A DNA stretch of 64,000 nt from Bifidobacterium asteroides DSM 20089 (GTDB taxonomy: Bacteria > Actinomycetota > Actinomycetes > Actinomycetales > Bifidobacteriaceae), in NCBI RefSeq assembly GCF_002715865.1, contig NZ_CP017696.1, positions 496,001-560,000 on the forward strand, in the 5' to 3' direction. The notes beneath the pieces were generated by a model that was given only the letters and a program-made list of their open reading frames with translations, had not been told where the DNA came from and did not search any database. A program made the position numbers and the translations under genes. Positions within the stretch are counted from its first letter, which is position 1. Each line of letters opens with the position of its first letter. Below are positions 37,342-46,308 of the stretch, piece after piece.

Positions 37342-37454
37342 AATCTTGAATTATCAAGCTCTGCCGGTGCCGTTGCGGACCGGCCTCGTCAGTATACAAC
37401 AGATGGACGCTGCGGATATTCCCGCTTCTCCCTCGGCATTGACTCGAATTCTGA

Positions 37455-38399
37455 TTAAGTCACAGAGCCCAGTCGGTTGGTGGCATAGTCGCTGAAGGCG
37501 TGCACTTCCTCCACGTCCTCATGGAAGGCCTGCCGCTTGGTGTCGTTGAAGAGGAAGATGTTGAAGCGAGGCATGTCATCACCGGCAAAGGGGATGAAGC
37601 GCAGGCCGTCGCCAGGGTGTACGCCGGCCGAGGTGATCAGGCTGCAGACCAGGCCGGATGTGGTCACCATCTTCAGGGTCTCCACGTCGGAGACCTCAAT
37701 CAGATGGCTGACTGGTTCAGACAGGCGAATCAGCCTTTGGGCGGCCTGGGCATGGACGAAATCGCGGTTGAGGGTGGCGAAAGGAACGTCCCCGGGAAGC
37801 ATGGACAGATCCTCGGGGTGCAGGCTGGTCATTCCCGCCGTACCCAGTCGGTCGACCATGGACTGGGTGCAGACCATGCCGAAGGGGAAGGAGGCCAGCT
37901 TGGTTGTCTCCACGCCATCCACGCTCAACGACTCGTCGACGCTGGCCACCGCCCCATAGTCCACACGGTGGGCCTCTATCTGGCTCAGCAGCTTTTGGGA
38001 CCCTATGGTTTCTACGGTCGTGTTCTTGCCTGGTCCGCACTGCCCTTGCCGCCCCTGCCCGGAGCTCAGCAGCGATGAGATGATGGGTGGCAGTCCGATG
38101 GTGCGCCGTCGAATCCCGGTCCTCGCAGCCAAGGCCTCGGGCAGGGAGTTAATCAGGTCCAAGGCCTGGCCGACGTGGTCCACCACTGCTCTTCCGGATT
38201 GGGTGAGCTGCGTGCCGTCACCTGCGCCGAAGCGCTGCCTTTGGACCAGCCTGGTTCCCAGATGCTTTTCCAACCTTCTGATGGCCTGCGAGACGGCAGG
38301 TTGGGAGATGCCCGCCTCCAACGCGACATCGGTGAAACTGCCGTACCGGGCCAGCATGGTAAGCAGCTCGAGGTCGCGGACATTATCCATATAGGTCAT
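37455..38399 (-). CDS. LysR-family regulator, probably of malate metabolism
   Basis: A 314-residue LTTR. The N-terminal winged helix-turn-helix reads LELLTMLARYGSFTDVALEA and ISQPAVSQAIRRLEKHLGTRL. The effector domain follows (MVCTQSMVDRL, VSHLIEVSDVETLKMV). ATG 38399 follows AGGGA and is preferred; ATG 38426 would add nine residues, ATG 38390 would remove three. It lies just downstream, on the same strand, of the malic enzyme gene, and the transporter gene is divergent from that, so it likely regulates the module; malate or a related acid may be the effector (inference). Confidence 0.88.
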   Translation of the reverse strand: MTYMDNVRDLELLTMLARYGSFTDVALEAGISQPAVSQAIRRLEKHLGTRLVQRQRFGAGDGTQLTQSGRAVVDHVGQALDLINSLPEALAARTGIRRRTIGLPPIISSLLSSGQGRQGQCGPGKNTTVETIGSQKLLSQIEAHRVDYGAVASVDESLSVDGVETTKLASFPFGMVCTQSMVDRLGTAGMTSLHPEDLSMLPGDVPFATLNRDFVHAQAAQRLIRLSEPVSHLIEVSDVETLKMVTTSGLVCSLITSAGVHPGDGLRFIPFAGDDMPRFNIFLFNDTKRQAFHEDVEEVHAFSDYATNRLGSVT

Positions 38400-38537
38400 G
38401 AGCCGCTTCCCTTGATTGGTGCTCATATTATTGCTTATCCGTCAACTTTGGCGAAAGACTACTTACCACTACACTATCATTATCGGCTGGATTTAAGAAG
38501 ATTGACCCTTGAGAATATTGGCCTGGCCTGACTCATG

Positions 38538-38593
38538 ATGAGGGTCCGGTCGCCACGATCATCGGCTATCAATCGTGTCGACCGGACCCTCAT
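38538..38593. terminator. Long hairpin downstream of the malic enzyme gene
   Basis: ATGAGGGTCCGGTCG (38538-38552) pairs perfectly with CGACCGGACCCTCAT (38579-38593), with an inner CACGAT/ATCGTG stem. It lies 35 bases after the malic enzyme stop and 112 bases or more upstream of the lysR start. No strong T-run, but the stem is 15 bp. Confidence 0.7.
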
Positions 38594-38628
38594 CTCAATC
38601 TCGCAATATGCGAGGGAGCTGGTTTCGC

Positions 38629-40251
38629 TCAGGCGTCGTAGTGCCACTGGGCATTGGCCACGGCGGCGTCCACATCCTCAATCGGCTCCCGGTTCAGACC
38701 CTCTTGGACCGCCTGTGCAGCCACAGCAGTGGCCACCCGGCGTGAGATCTCCTTGAGGTCGGCCACCGGCGGCAACACAGCGGTTCCGGGCTTGTCCACG
38801 TCGATCATGTCGGAGATGGCGTAGGCTGCGGCCAACAGCATCCCCTTGGTGACCAGCCGTGCCTTGGCGACGATGGCCCCGAAGCAAATGCCGGGATACA
38901 TGAGTGCGTTGTTGCCCTGTCCGATGGAATAGGTGACCCCCTGGTATTCAACAGGCTTTGAGGGGGTGCCGGTGATGACGAAGCCGCGGCCGTGGGTCCA
39001 GGCAATCACGTCGGCAGCCTTGGCCTCGGCCAGTTCCGTGGGGTTGGAAATAGGGCAGATCAGCGGCCGCTCCACATGCTTGGCCATGGCCTCAACAACA
39101 TCCTGGTTGAAGGCCCCGGCCCGGGTTGAGGTGCCGATGAGCACCGTGGGTTGGAAGGCGTCGACAACCTGTGCCAGCGAGGTCTTATCGGTGACTGAGG
39201 CGAACTCATCCGGCTTGCGTGCATAACGGGTCTGACCCTCGGTCAGATCATCCTGACCCTGCTCGATCAGACCCTGACGATCGAAGAGTAGAACCCTGCT
39301 GCGTGCAGTCTCTGAATCCATGCCCTGGCGGATGATCAGGTCGTCCACAATCTGGTCGGCGATGCCCACACCGGCTGTCCCTGCGCCGAAGACCATGATC
39401 CTGGTGTCCTTGGGGTTGGCTCCGGCAATTTTTCTGGCGGCGATCAGAGCGGCCAGGACGGTCACGCCGGTGCCCTGGATGTCGTCGTTCAAGGTCAGGA
39501 TTCGGTCCTGGTAGCGCTTGAGGACGGGCGCCGCCTCAGGCCTGCCGAAGTCCTCCCAGTGGATCAGCGCCTGCGGGTAGCGCTGCAGGACCTGCTGGAC
39601 GAAGTCATCGATGAAGTCGTCGTAGCGCTGGCCTCTGACCCTGGCGAAGTGGTTGCCCACGTAGTCGGGATTGTCCAGAAGGGGCTGGCGGTTGGTGCCG
39701 ACATCCACCATTACCGGCAGAACGCGCGAGGGATCGATGTTGGCGGCGGCGGTGTAGACCGCCAGCTTTCCCGTCAGAATCTCAGCACCTTGTGCGCCCC
39801 AGTCGCCGATGCCGAGAATGCCTTCCGCGTCGGTGCAGACCACCAGGTCGATGGGTCGGTCGCCGGCGTATTGGTCCAGGGCGTCACCGATTCCTTCGGG
39901 GTGATCGATCGAGATGTAGGCCACGTCGCTGCCCGAATAGAACTCGTCGTAGCGTTGGATGGATTGTGCCACGGTGGGTGCGTAGACAATGGGCATGTAC
40001 TCGGTCAGGTGCTTGTCCATGCTCCTGTAGAAGAGCCGACGGTCGGTGCGGCAGATGCTCATCAGATAGAGTCGTTTGTCCAGATCGGTAGGCTGGGCCA
40101 GGAAGCGGCGGTAAACGATGCGCTCGCGTTGTTCCTCATCCTGCACGGCAGCAGGCAGCAGCCCGTCCAGCTTTAGCTCGCGCCGCTGCTCATAGTCGAA
40201 TCCCAGTCCCCGGTTGGCATAGGAATCGTTGATGGTATCGAATCCTGTCAT
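38629..40251 (-). CDS. Malic enzyme (NAD-type, malolactic-like)
   Basis: A 540-residue enzyme of the large malic enzyme family, which decarboxylates malate to pyruvate with NAD(P)+. Features seen: N-terminal RGLGFDYEQRRELKLDGLLP, the Tyr-containing segment EYMPIVYAPTVAQ, LVVCTDAEGILGIGDWGAQG, the metal-binding LNDDIQGTGVTVLA, the nucleotide-binding FGAGTAGVGIADQI and CPISNPTELAEAKAAD. Large bacterial enzymes of this type range from NAD malic enzyme to malolactic enzyme; sequence alone does not separate them. The start is ATG 40251. The divergent DASS transporter suggests uptake and use of external malate. Confidence 0.92.
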   Translation of the reverse strand: MTGFDTINDSYANRGLGFDYEQRRELKLDGLLPAAVQDEEQRERIVYRRFLAQPTDLDKRLYLMSICRTDRRLFYRSMDKHLTEYMPIVYAPTVAQSIQRYDEFYSGSDVAYISIDHPEGIGDALDQYAGDRPIDLVVCTDAEGILGIGDWGAQGAEILTGKLAVYTAAANIDPSRVLPVMVDVGTNRQPLLDNPDYVGNHFARVRGQRYDDFIDDFVQQVLQRYPQALIHWEDFGRPEAAPVLKRYQDRILTLNDDIQGTGVTVLAALIAARKIAGANPKDTRIMVFGAGTAGVGIADQIVDDLIIRQGMDSETARSRVLLFDRQGLIEQGQDDLTEGQTRYARKPDEFASVTDKTSLAQVVDAFQPTVLIGTSTRAGAFNQDVVEAMAKHVERPLICPISNPTELAEAKAADVIAWTHGRGFVITGTPSKPVEYQGVTYSIGQGNNALMYPGICFGAIVAKARLVTKGMLLAAAYAISDMIDVDKPGTAVLPPVADLKEISRRVATAVAAQAVQEGLNREPIEDVDAAVANAQWHYDA

Positions 40252-40333
40252 GGTCTCACTTGTCCTTCACGATCGGGGCCGGCCGCGTTGCCGGACCTCT
40301 GCAATCAGCCTAGGAAAGCTCTTGGCGGCCCGG

Positions 40334-40447
40334 CAAATAAGCATCGTCTATATGCAGTTAAAGGCCTATTGCCGGTCCTTGGCGGGTCTGGGAGGTCATA
40401 GACAGCCGGCAGTTATGGTGCCCCCTCATATAGGCAGCGCTTATTTG
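40334..40447. promoter_or_regulatory. Inverted repeat in the mae/transporter intergenic region
   Basis: CAAATAAGC (40334-40342) and GCTTATTTG (40439-40447) are exact complements about 96 bases apart in the 302-base region between the divergent malic enzyme and transporter genes. A related GCTTAT occurs just upstream of lysR near 38433. These may be the LysR binding half sites; otherwise I see no gene in this intergenic stretch. Confidence 0.4.
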
Positions 40448-40553
40448 TCGCCCCTACCGCCTGCCGCATAGCATAAGTCCACATGAGCATGCCGACGAAG
40501 AGGTCGGCGGTTTCCGGGCAGTTATACGCCGGATCATGAGCGAAGGAGCAATG

Positions 40554-42029
40554 ATGGGTGAAACAGTACGAACGGGTGAGGGCAGGGGAGACCCCCAGAC
40601 AGGGGCCAAACAGCCTTTCAATACGGGCCAACTGGTCAAGGCTCTGATCTGTGTGGCGGTAGGGCTGGTCATCTTCCTCATACCGCCTCCCAAGGGGTTG
40701 ACTCCCCAGGGCATGCACATGCTGGGAGTCTTCGTGGGCACCATTCTAGGGCTGATTCTGCAGCCTCTGCCCACATCAGCAGTGGCCATCATCGGCATGA
40801 CCGTGGGGATGCTGACCGGGGCCCTGGATCCCAAGAAGGCGGCTTTCAACGGACTGGGCAGCGCCTCGATTTGGTTGATTGTGGCGGCCTTCTTCATTGC
40901 CCAGGGATTCGTCTCCACCGGACTGGGCCGCAGGATCGCCCTGGTCTTTCTGTCCAGATTAGGCAAGTCCAGTCTGGGCATAGCCTACGGGCTCTCGGCC
41001 GCCGACCTGGTCCTGGCTCCGGCCACCCCGTCAAACACGGCTCGTCTGGGCGGCATCCTTTTCCCGATCATCACCTCCATCAGCGATGTGCAGGGTTCAA
41101 AGCCGGACACTGATGAGTCCCGGCGACGCATCGGCGCTTACCTGGCAATCACGGCCAACAATGTCAACGCCATCACATCGGCCATGTTCCTGACGGCTAT
41201 GGCTGCCGGCCCGGTCGTGGGACAGCTGGCCCAGAAGTTCCACGTGGACATCGGGTGGGGGACCTGGGCCCTGGCGGGCATCGTGCCCGGCCTGATCTGC
41301 CTGATTCTCATTCCCGCCTTGATTTACCGCATTTTCCCGCCCACCCTGAGGAACGTGCCCCAGGCTCAGGAGGACGCCAAGGATGAACTCAAGGGACTTG
41401 GCCCTCTGAGCATGCACGAGTGGATCATGGCCGTGACCTTCCTGGTCATGCTGGTCCTCTGGGCGACAGGCTCGGTGATACATATCAATTCCACCACTGT
41501 TGCCTTCCTGGGCGTGGCTGTGCTGCTGTGCACCAAGATCATCACCTGGCAGGACATGGTGGCCAACAAGTCGGCCTGGTCCACACTGATCTTCTTCGGT
41601 GTCCTGGTAGGCATGGCGGAACCCCTGAACACCTTGGGCGTCACCACCTGGGCAGGGGAGATCATCGCCGGACTGGTCAAGGGCATGCCCTGGGTGCTGG
41701 TCCTGGTCATTCTGACGGTCTTCTACTTCTTCATCCACTACATGTTCGCTTCTGAGCTGGCTCAGGTCGCGGCCATATACACGCTCTTCGTCAGCGTGGC
41801 AGTGGCTGCCGGGGTCCCTGCGATGCCTGCAGCGCTGATGCTGGGATGCGCCAGCGGTCTGATCGGAGCCATGACCCATTACGCCTCCGGACCAGCGGCA
41901 TTGATTTACGGTGCCGGATACGTCAAGACCTCTGAGTTCCTGCGGATCGGCCTGATTTGCGGACTGGTGACTGTGGCCATCTTCCTGACCGTGGGTCTGG
42001 GCTGGTGGCGCCTCATCGGTATCTGGTAA
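40554..42029 (+). CDS. DASS-family dicarboxylate transporter (malate/2-oxoglutarate type)
   Basis: A 491-residue membrane protein with about 12-14 helices of the divalent anion:Na+ symporter (CitT/SLC13) family. The two SNT-like signatures appear as ATPSNTARLGGILFP near residue 160 and a second near the C-terminus (YASGPAALIYGAGYVKTSEF), the latter typical of 2-oxoglutarate/malate translocators. The start is ATG 40554, with AAGGAG five bases upstream; ATG 40551 and ATG 40536 are other in-frame choices. It is divergent from the malic enzyme gene. Confidence 0.9.
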   Translation: MGETVRTGEGRGDPQTGAKQPFNTGQLVKALICVAVGLVIFLIPPPKGLTPQGMHMLGVFVGTILGLILQPLPTSAVAIIGMTVGMLTGALDPKKAAFNGLGSASIWLIVAAFFIAQGFVSTGLGRRIALVFLSRLGKSSLGIAYGLSAADLVLAPATPSNTARLGGILFPIITSISDVQGSKPDTDESRRRIGAYLAITANNVNAITSAMFLTAMAAGPVVGQLAQKFHVDIGWGTWALAGIVPGLICLILIPALIYRIFPPTLRNVPQAQEDAKDELKGLGPLSMHEWIMAVTFLVMLVLWATGSVIHINSTTVAFLGVAVLLCTKIITWQDMVANKSAWSTLIFFGVLVGMAEPLNTLGVTTWAGEIIAGLVKGMPWVLVLVILTVFYFFIHYMFASELAQVAAIYTLFVSVAVAAGVPAMPAALMLGCASGLIGAMTHYASGPAALIYGAGYVKTSEFLRIGLICGLVTVAIFLTVGLGWWRLIGIW

Positions 42030-42069
42030 ATTCCGGATTCCGTAGATATAAGACTGGTGCAGATATAAG

Positions 42070-42111
42070 TTTGGTCCCGTACAGTCGACAGTTCGACCGG
42101 GCGGGACCAAA
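42070..42111. terminator. Hairpin between convergent transporter and PfkB kinase genes
   Basis: TTTGGTCCCG (42070-42079) pairs perfectly with CGGGACCAAA (42102-42111) around a 22-base loop. The T and A tracts are built into the stem, as in bidirectional terminators. Confidence 0.7.
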
Positions 42112-42131
42112 TCATGTTCAAAGCTGGTGGA

Positions 42132-43031
42132 TCATTTACCCTGCTGGCCCAGGTAGTCGGGGATATGCTCGGGATATTCGGGCCAGGCGCCCTGCTGGGT
42201 GCAGACGAATGCGGCGGTGTTGACGGCAGCTCGGTGGGCCTGGGTCAGGGATGCTCCCAGCAGGCGGTTGATGGCGAAGGTGCCGGAGAAGGCGTCGCCG
42301 GCTCCGACCGTGTCGGCTACGGTGATTTCAGGCGTCGGCAGGTGGGAGGACTGGCCGTCCGCCAGGTAAATCGTGCTGTAGTCGCTGCCGGCGGTCAGCA
42401 CGATGGTGTCAAGGTGCCACTGCTCCATGAACCAGCGGCAGAGCTCGTCATCCGTGGCCCCGGGAACGTGGAACATGTCACGCAGGGTGACCAGCTCCTC
42501 GTCGTTGAGTTTGAAGACCGTGGCCATGTCCAGCAGCTCCTGGATCAGATCCTTGCTGTAGAAGGTGCCGCGCAGGTTGATGTCGAAGAAGCGCATGGCA
42601 TGGCTCTTGGTGTGACGCAGGACCTGCAGGCAGGTCTCGCGGGACTGACTGCTGCGCATGCCCAACGTGCCGTAGCAGACCGCGTCGGCCCTGCTGGCAA
42701 GCCCGGCCAGGCCATCCGTGTATTCCAGATGATCCCAGGCCACATCAGGCTTGAAGACGTACTGGGGGATGCCCTCGGCCAGCTGGACCTCGACAGTGCT
42801 GGTGGGGTGGTCGTTGTGCTGCAGGACGGCATCGACCCCGGCCTTGTGAACAGCCTCCTCAAGCTCGCGGCCCAGGTCGTCACGTCCCACGGCGCTGATG
42901 GCATAGCCTTCCGCCCCGTTCTTTGCGGCGTGGTAGCTGAAGTTGACCGGTGCGCCACCGGCCCGTTTGCCTGTTGGCAGGACGTCCCAGAGGATTTCCC
43001 CGATGCTGAGGACCACAGGTTTACTGGTCAT
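42132..43031 (-). CDS. PfkB-family sugar kinase, fructokinase-like
   Basis: A 299-residue ribokinase-fold kinase. The N-terminal SIGEILWDVLPTGKRAGGAPVNF carries the first PfkB signature (GGAPVNFSYH), and DTVGAGDAFSG near residue 248 holds the catalytic Asp and anion hole. The GGAPVN start and the segment FFDINLRG resemble bacterial fructokinases. It overlaps the ROK regulator gene by 11 bases, so the two are co-transcribed and the kinase is likely under ROK control. Fructose phosphorylation would feed the bifid shunt; mannose or another hexose is possible. Confidence 0.88.
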   Translation of the reverse strand: MTSKPVVLSIGEILWDVLPTGKRAGGAPVNFSYHAAKNGAEGYAISAVGRDDLGRELEEAVHKAGVDAVLQHNDHPTSTVEVQLAEGIPQYVFKPDVAWDHLEYTDGLAGLASRADAVCYGTLGMRSSQSRETCLQVLRHTKSHAMRFFDINLRGTFYSKDLIQELLDMATVFKLNDEELVTLRDMFHVPGATDDELCRWFMEQWHLDTIVLTAGSDYSTIYLADGQSSHLPTPEITVADTVGAGDAFSGTFAINRLLGASLTQAHRAAVNTAAFVCTQQGAWPEYPEHIPDYLGQQGK

Positions 43032-44298
43032 GGTGTTCCTTTCCTGACGACAGGCGATGTGCCCGCCTAATGCTTGTTGATTTCACAGTTGAGCGGCCCA
43101 TGCTGGCCGGATGTTCCAGAAATTGGCTGGCAGCCACCGCGGCTGCCCCTGTCAGAGTGGCATCGGCTGGAAGGCGGGAGAGCAGAATCCTCGTGTGCTC
43201 GCGCAGGCCGGGTAGGGCGCGCTGGGATACCATGGTCCGAACTCGTTCCAGCAGTCGGGTACCGGCGTCGGCCACCATGTCTCCGATGACGATTTGGGCC
43301 GGGTTGTAGGCGTTGACGATGGTCACGCAGCCATAGCCCACGTAGTCGGCTATCTGATCCACCAGGGTCCGGGCGACCTGCTGACCTGAGCGGGCCTGGT
43401 CAAACAGGCTTGAGCAGGCCTTGGCGTGGGTCATGGCCTCGACTCCAGGGAAGTGATCCCGCATATCCGGCTTGCACATGCGGCGGTGGATTGCTACCGC
43501 CGAGCAGTAGCATTCCAGGCAGCCTCGGTTGCCGCACTCGCATGGCAGGCCGTTCAGATCGATGCTGACGTGGCCGATTTCTGTGGCCGCTCCCTGGCTG
43601 CCGTCAACCAGGGAGCCTCTGTCGATGACTCCTAATCCCACGCCTTCGCCCACCAGGAAGTAGGCCATGCTGGATGCGTTCACTCGGGGATCGAAGAGAC
43701 TTTGCGCCAGCGCGCCGGCTCGGGCATCCTGCTCGATAAAGGTGGGTACACGGAAGGCCTGGCCGAATTCGTGGATAAAGTCCACCCCACGCCAGCCGGG
43801 CATGCTGGTGACCAGGGCGATGCGGCCGGTCTCGCGCAGGTAGGGTCCCGGTACTGCCATGCCCACGGCCACGATGGCGGGGTTCGCCTCCAATCGTCCT
43901 CCCACTCGCGTTCTGACCTCAGCTACTGCGCCGGGGATGTCATCGGGGTCGACGGGGGGCATCTCCTCCGAGTCCAGCAGACGGCCGCTGATGTCGAACA
44001 GTCCGATACTGACCATGCTGCGGGCGAACTTGACTCCGATGACCTGGTAGCGGTCGGCGTTCAATGCCAGGCCGATGGATCGACGGCCGCCCTCTGAGTC
44101 CATACTGCCGGTCTCGCTGATCAGACCCAGGCCGATCAGACGGGCCACCAGCTTGCCTACAGCCGCCGGCGTCAGGTTGAGTTCCCGGGCCATCTGGGCT
44201 CGCGAACTGGTTCCGTGCTGGTGCAGATATTGGACGATGCGTGACTGGTTGAGTTCGGAGAGGGCCTTTGGTGTGCTGGCGTATGGGCTGCTTCGCAT
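43021..44298 (-). CDS. ROK-family transcriptional repressor
   Basis: A 425-residue ROK protein with an N-terminal winged helix-turn-helix (QYLHQHGTSSRAQMARELNL), the ATP/sugar fold and the zinc-binding signature CECGNRGCLECYC near residue 255. The ROK signature LVGEGVGLGVI also appears. ATG 44298 is preceded by AAGGAGGAGG; the frame upstream is not family-like. It is divergent from xylA by about 600 bases and co-transcribed with the PfkB kinase. Such ROK repressors bind sugars such as fructose, glucose or mannose; the ligand is undetermined. Confidence 0.9.
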   Translation of the reverse strand: MRSSPYASTPKALSELNQSRIVQYLHQHGTSSRAQMARELNLTPAAVGKLVARLIGLGLISETGSMDSEGGRRSIGLALNADRYQVIGVKFARSMVSIGLFDISGRLLDSEEMPPVDPDDIPGAVAEVRTRVGGRLEANPAIVAVGMAVPGPYLRETGRIALVTSMPGWRGVDFIHEFGQAFRVPTFIEQDARAGALAQSLFDPRVNASSMAYFLVGEGVGLGVIDRGSLVDGSQGAATEIGHVSIDLNGLPCECGNRGCLECYCSAVAIHRRMCKPDMRDHFPGVEAMTHAKACSSLFDQARSGQQVARTLVDQIADYVGYGCVTIVNAYNPAQIVIGDMVADAGTRLLERVRTMVSQRALPGLREHTRILLSRLPADATLTGAAAVAASQFLEHPASMGRSTVKSTSIRRAHRLSSGKEHHDQ

Positions 44299-44349
44299 GT
44301 CAACCTCCTCCTTGAGTGCTACCGTCACGCTAACTTTGCGCACTTTATG

Positions 44350-44377
44350 AACAACGTTTATATATTAACATCGTTTA
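44350..44377. promoter_or_regulatory. Direct repeats upstream of the ROK gene, candidate operator
   Basis: AACAACGTTTA (44350-44360) and AACATCGTTTA (44367-44377) are near-identical direct repeats spaced 17 bases apart, 52 bases upstream of the ROK start. On the ROK strand they read TAAACG with TATAAA between, so they overlap a likely promoter. Confidence 0.45.
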
Positions 44378-44905
44378 GTATTCTTGCGCAACTGATTCGA
44401 TGCCGGTAAGGAACCGATAGGGGATCGCCGTCGGCGTTTGTCGTAGGTCTGTAGCCGTAGGTGGGTTTGCTCTGTGGAGGTGGGGTGTGGTAACGAAGGG
44501 GGTATCGACAGAGTCGATGTAGGTTGTGCCGCCGTGAAGGGCATTATCGAACCCAAGACGTCAAAGGGTTTGATGGCCCGTATGCAGGTGGTCGACTGTC
44601 GACCTTCCAATGCTCAGCCCCATACAATTTCGTAGGTTTTTGACTGGGCGCACACGCAGTGGTGCAGACGGATCGATTGGTCCGCCCGGGCGGACCCTTG
44701 TGGCTTGAGATCAAAGCTTCGGACGGTAGTCATCAGGGCTCTCGTCCAGATTCGATTCATGTGCCCATACAAGCGTCATCTATATAATTTAACGAATTGA
44801 CAAAATCAATCCCTCCCTCTACCCTTGATGTTCAGGAGGCAGGAACTGATTTCCTCCCCTGTGAACGCCGTAAAGGCAAATGCAATAGGCAAAGGAGCAT
44901 TTCGG
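44378..44905. other. Intergenic region between ROK and xylA
   Basis: About 530 bases without a gene I can support. It contains an 18-base perfect palindrome GGTCCGCCCGGGCGGACC at 44679-44696 and a TATAAT at 44783-44788, 118 bases upstream of the xylA ATG, that may be the xylA -10. No good -35 was found. Confidence 0.5.
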
Positions 44906-46249
44906 ATGGGTCTGTGGGACGTTGACAAGATCGAATACGTGGGTCGCCAGGGCGTCAAGGAAGGCCTGGGCTTCCGTTACTACGACAAGAACAAGGTGGT
45001 GGCCGGCAAGCCCATGAAGGACTGGCTGCGCTTCGCTGTGGCCTGGTGGCACACCTTCAACCAGGGTCTGGTGGATCCCTTCGGCGATCCCACTGCGCAG
45101 AGGCCCTATTATCGCTACACCGATCCCATGGATCAGGCGCTGGCCAAGGTGGATTACGCCTTCGAGCTCTTCACCAAACTGGGGGTCGAGTTCTTCTGCT
45201 TCCACGACCGTGACCTGGCTCCCGAGGGTGACACCCTGCGCGAGACCGATGCCAATCTTGACAAGGTGATCGACCGCATCGAGGCCGCCATGAAGGACAC
45301 CGGAGTCAAGCTGCTCTGGAACACCTCCTCGCTCTTCACCAACCCCCGCTTCGAGGCCGGTGCCGGTACCTCGCCCTTCGCTGACATCTATGCATACTCG
45401 GCAGGCCAGCTCAAGCACAGCCTGGAGATCGGCAAGCGGCTCGGTGCTGAGAACTACGTCTTCTGGGGTGGCCGTGAGGGCTACGAATCCCTGTGGAACA
45501 CCCGTATGAAGGAGGAGCAGGACCATATGGCCGCCCTCTTCCACATGTGCGTGGACTACGCCAAGGAGATCGGATTCGATGCTCAGTTCCTGATCGAGCC
45601 CAAGCCCAAGGAGCCCACCCTCCATCAGTACGATTACGACGCGGCCACCACCATCAACTTCCTGCGCACCTACGACCTGCAGGACAACTTCAAGCTCAAC
45701 ATTGAGGGCAACCACGCCAACCTGGCCATGCATACCTATCAGCATGAGGTCCGCGTGGCTCGCGAGGCCGGATTCCTGGGATCCCTGGATGCCAACCAAG
45801 GCGACAAGCTGATCGGCTGGGACATGGACGAGTTCCCTTCGGACCTCTACGATGCCACCGCCGTCATGTGGGAGGTGCTGGCCAACGGGAGCATCGGGCC
45901 CCGTGGAGGCCTGAACTTCGATGCCAAGCCGCGCCGCTCCTCCTTCCTGCCTGAGGACCTCTTCAGGACCCACATCGTGGGCATGGACACCTATGCCGCT
46001 GGTCTTCTGGTCGCTGCCAAGATGCATGAGGACGGCTACATCGAGCAGCTGCAGCAGGAGCGCTACTCCTCCTTCGAATCCGGCATCGGCTCGACGGTAA
46101 AGGACGGTACGGCCACGCTGGCCTCCCTGGAAGAGTACAGCCTTGACAAGCCGCAGGCCGAACTGATCGCCGCCGACAAGTCCGACCATCTTGAAGTGGT
46201 CAAGGCCACCATCAACAACTACATCGTCGAGGCTCTGGCCCAGGCCTGA
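44906..46249 (+). CDS. xylA: Xylose isomerase
   Basis: A 447-residue aldose-ketose isomerase converting D-xylose to D-xylulose (and D-glucose to D-fructose slowly). Metal and catalytic residues seen are [13 protein letters not shown] with the catalytic His, [24 protein letters not shown] with metal-binding Glu, and [11 protein letters not shown]. The start is ATG 44906 (MGLWDVDK), with AAAGGAG ten bases upstream; the frame reads back to 44825 but those residues are not family-like. No xylulokinase or xylose transporter is adjacent. Bifidobacteria can feed xylulose 5-phosphate directly into the bifid shunt. Confidence 0.96.
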   Translation: MGLWDVDKIEYVGRQGVKEGLGFRYYDKNKVVAGKPMKDWLRFAVAWWHTFNQGLVDPFGDPTAQRPYYRYTDPMDQALAKVDYAFELFTKLGVEFFCFHDRDLAPEGDTLRETDANLDKVIDRIEAAMKDTGVKLLWNTSSLFTNPRFEAGAGTSPFADIYAYSAGQLKHSLEIGKRLGAENYVFWGGREGYESLWNTRMKEEQDHMAALFHMCVDYAKEIGFDAQFLIEPKPKEPTLHQYDYDAATTINFLRTYDLQDNFKLNIEGNHANLAMHTYQHEVRVAREAGFLGSLDANQGDKLIGWDMDEFPSDLYDATAVMWEVLANGSIGPRGGLNFDAKPRRSSFLPEDLFRTHIVGMDTYAAGLLVAAKMHEDGYIEQLQQERYSSFESGIGSTVKDGTATLASLEEYSLDKPQAELIAADKSDHLEVVKATINNYIVEALAQA

Positions 46250-46270
46250 GGATAAGAACATTCTGTTTTC

Positions 46271-46305
46271 GTCCCCGTGCGGTGCTGCTGGCACCGCACG
46301 GGGAC
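46271..46305. terminator. Perfect 15-bp hairpin between convergent xylA and PfkB genes
   Basis: GTCCCCGTGCGGTGC (46271-46285), loop TGCTG, then GCACCGCACGGGGAC (46291-46305). It lies 21 bases after the xylA stop and three bases before the end of the convergent kinase gene. There is only a weak T-tract, but the stem is very strong. Confidence 0.85.
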
Positions 46306-46308
46306 GAA

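Noticed and set aside
36922-37495. Plus-strand open frames across 36922-37495
   Set aside because: They lie antisense to ssrA (tmRNA), whose tag and tRNA-like domain are clearly present.
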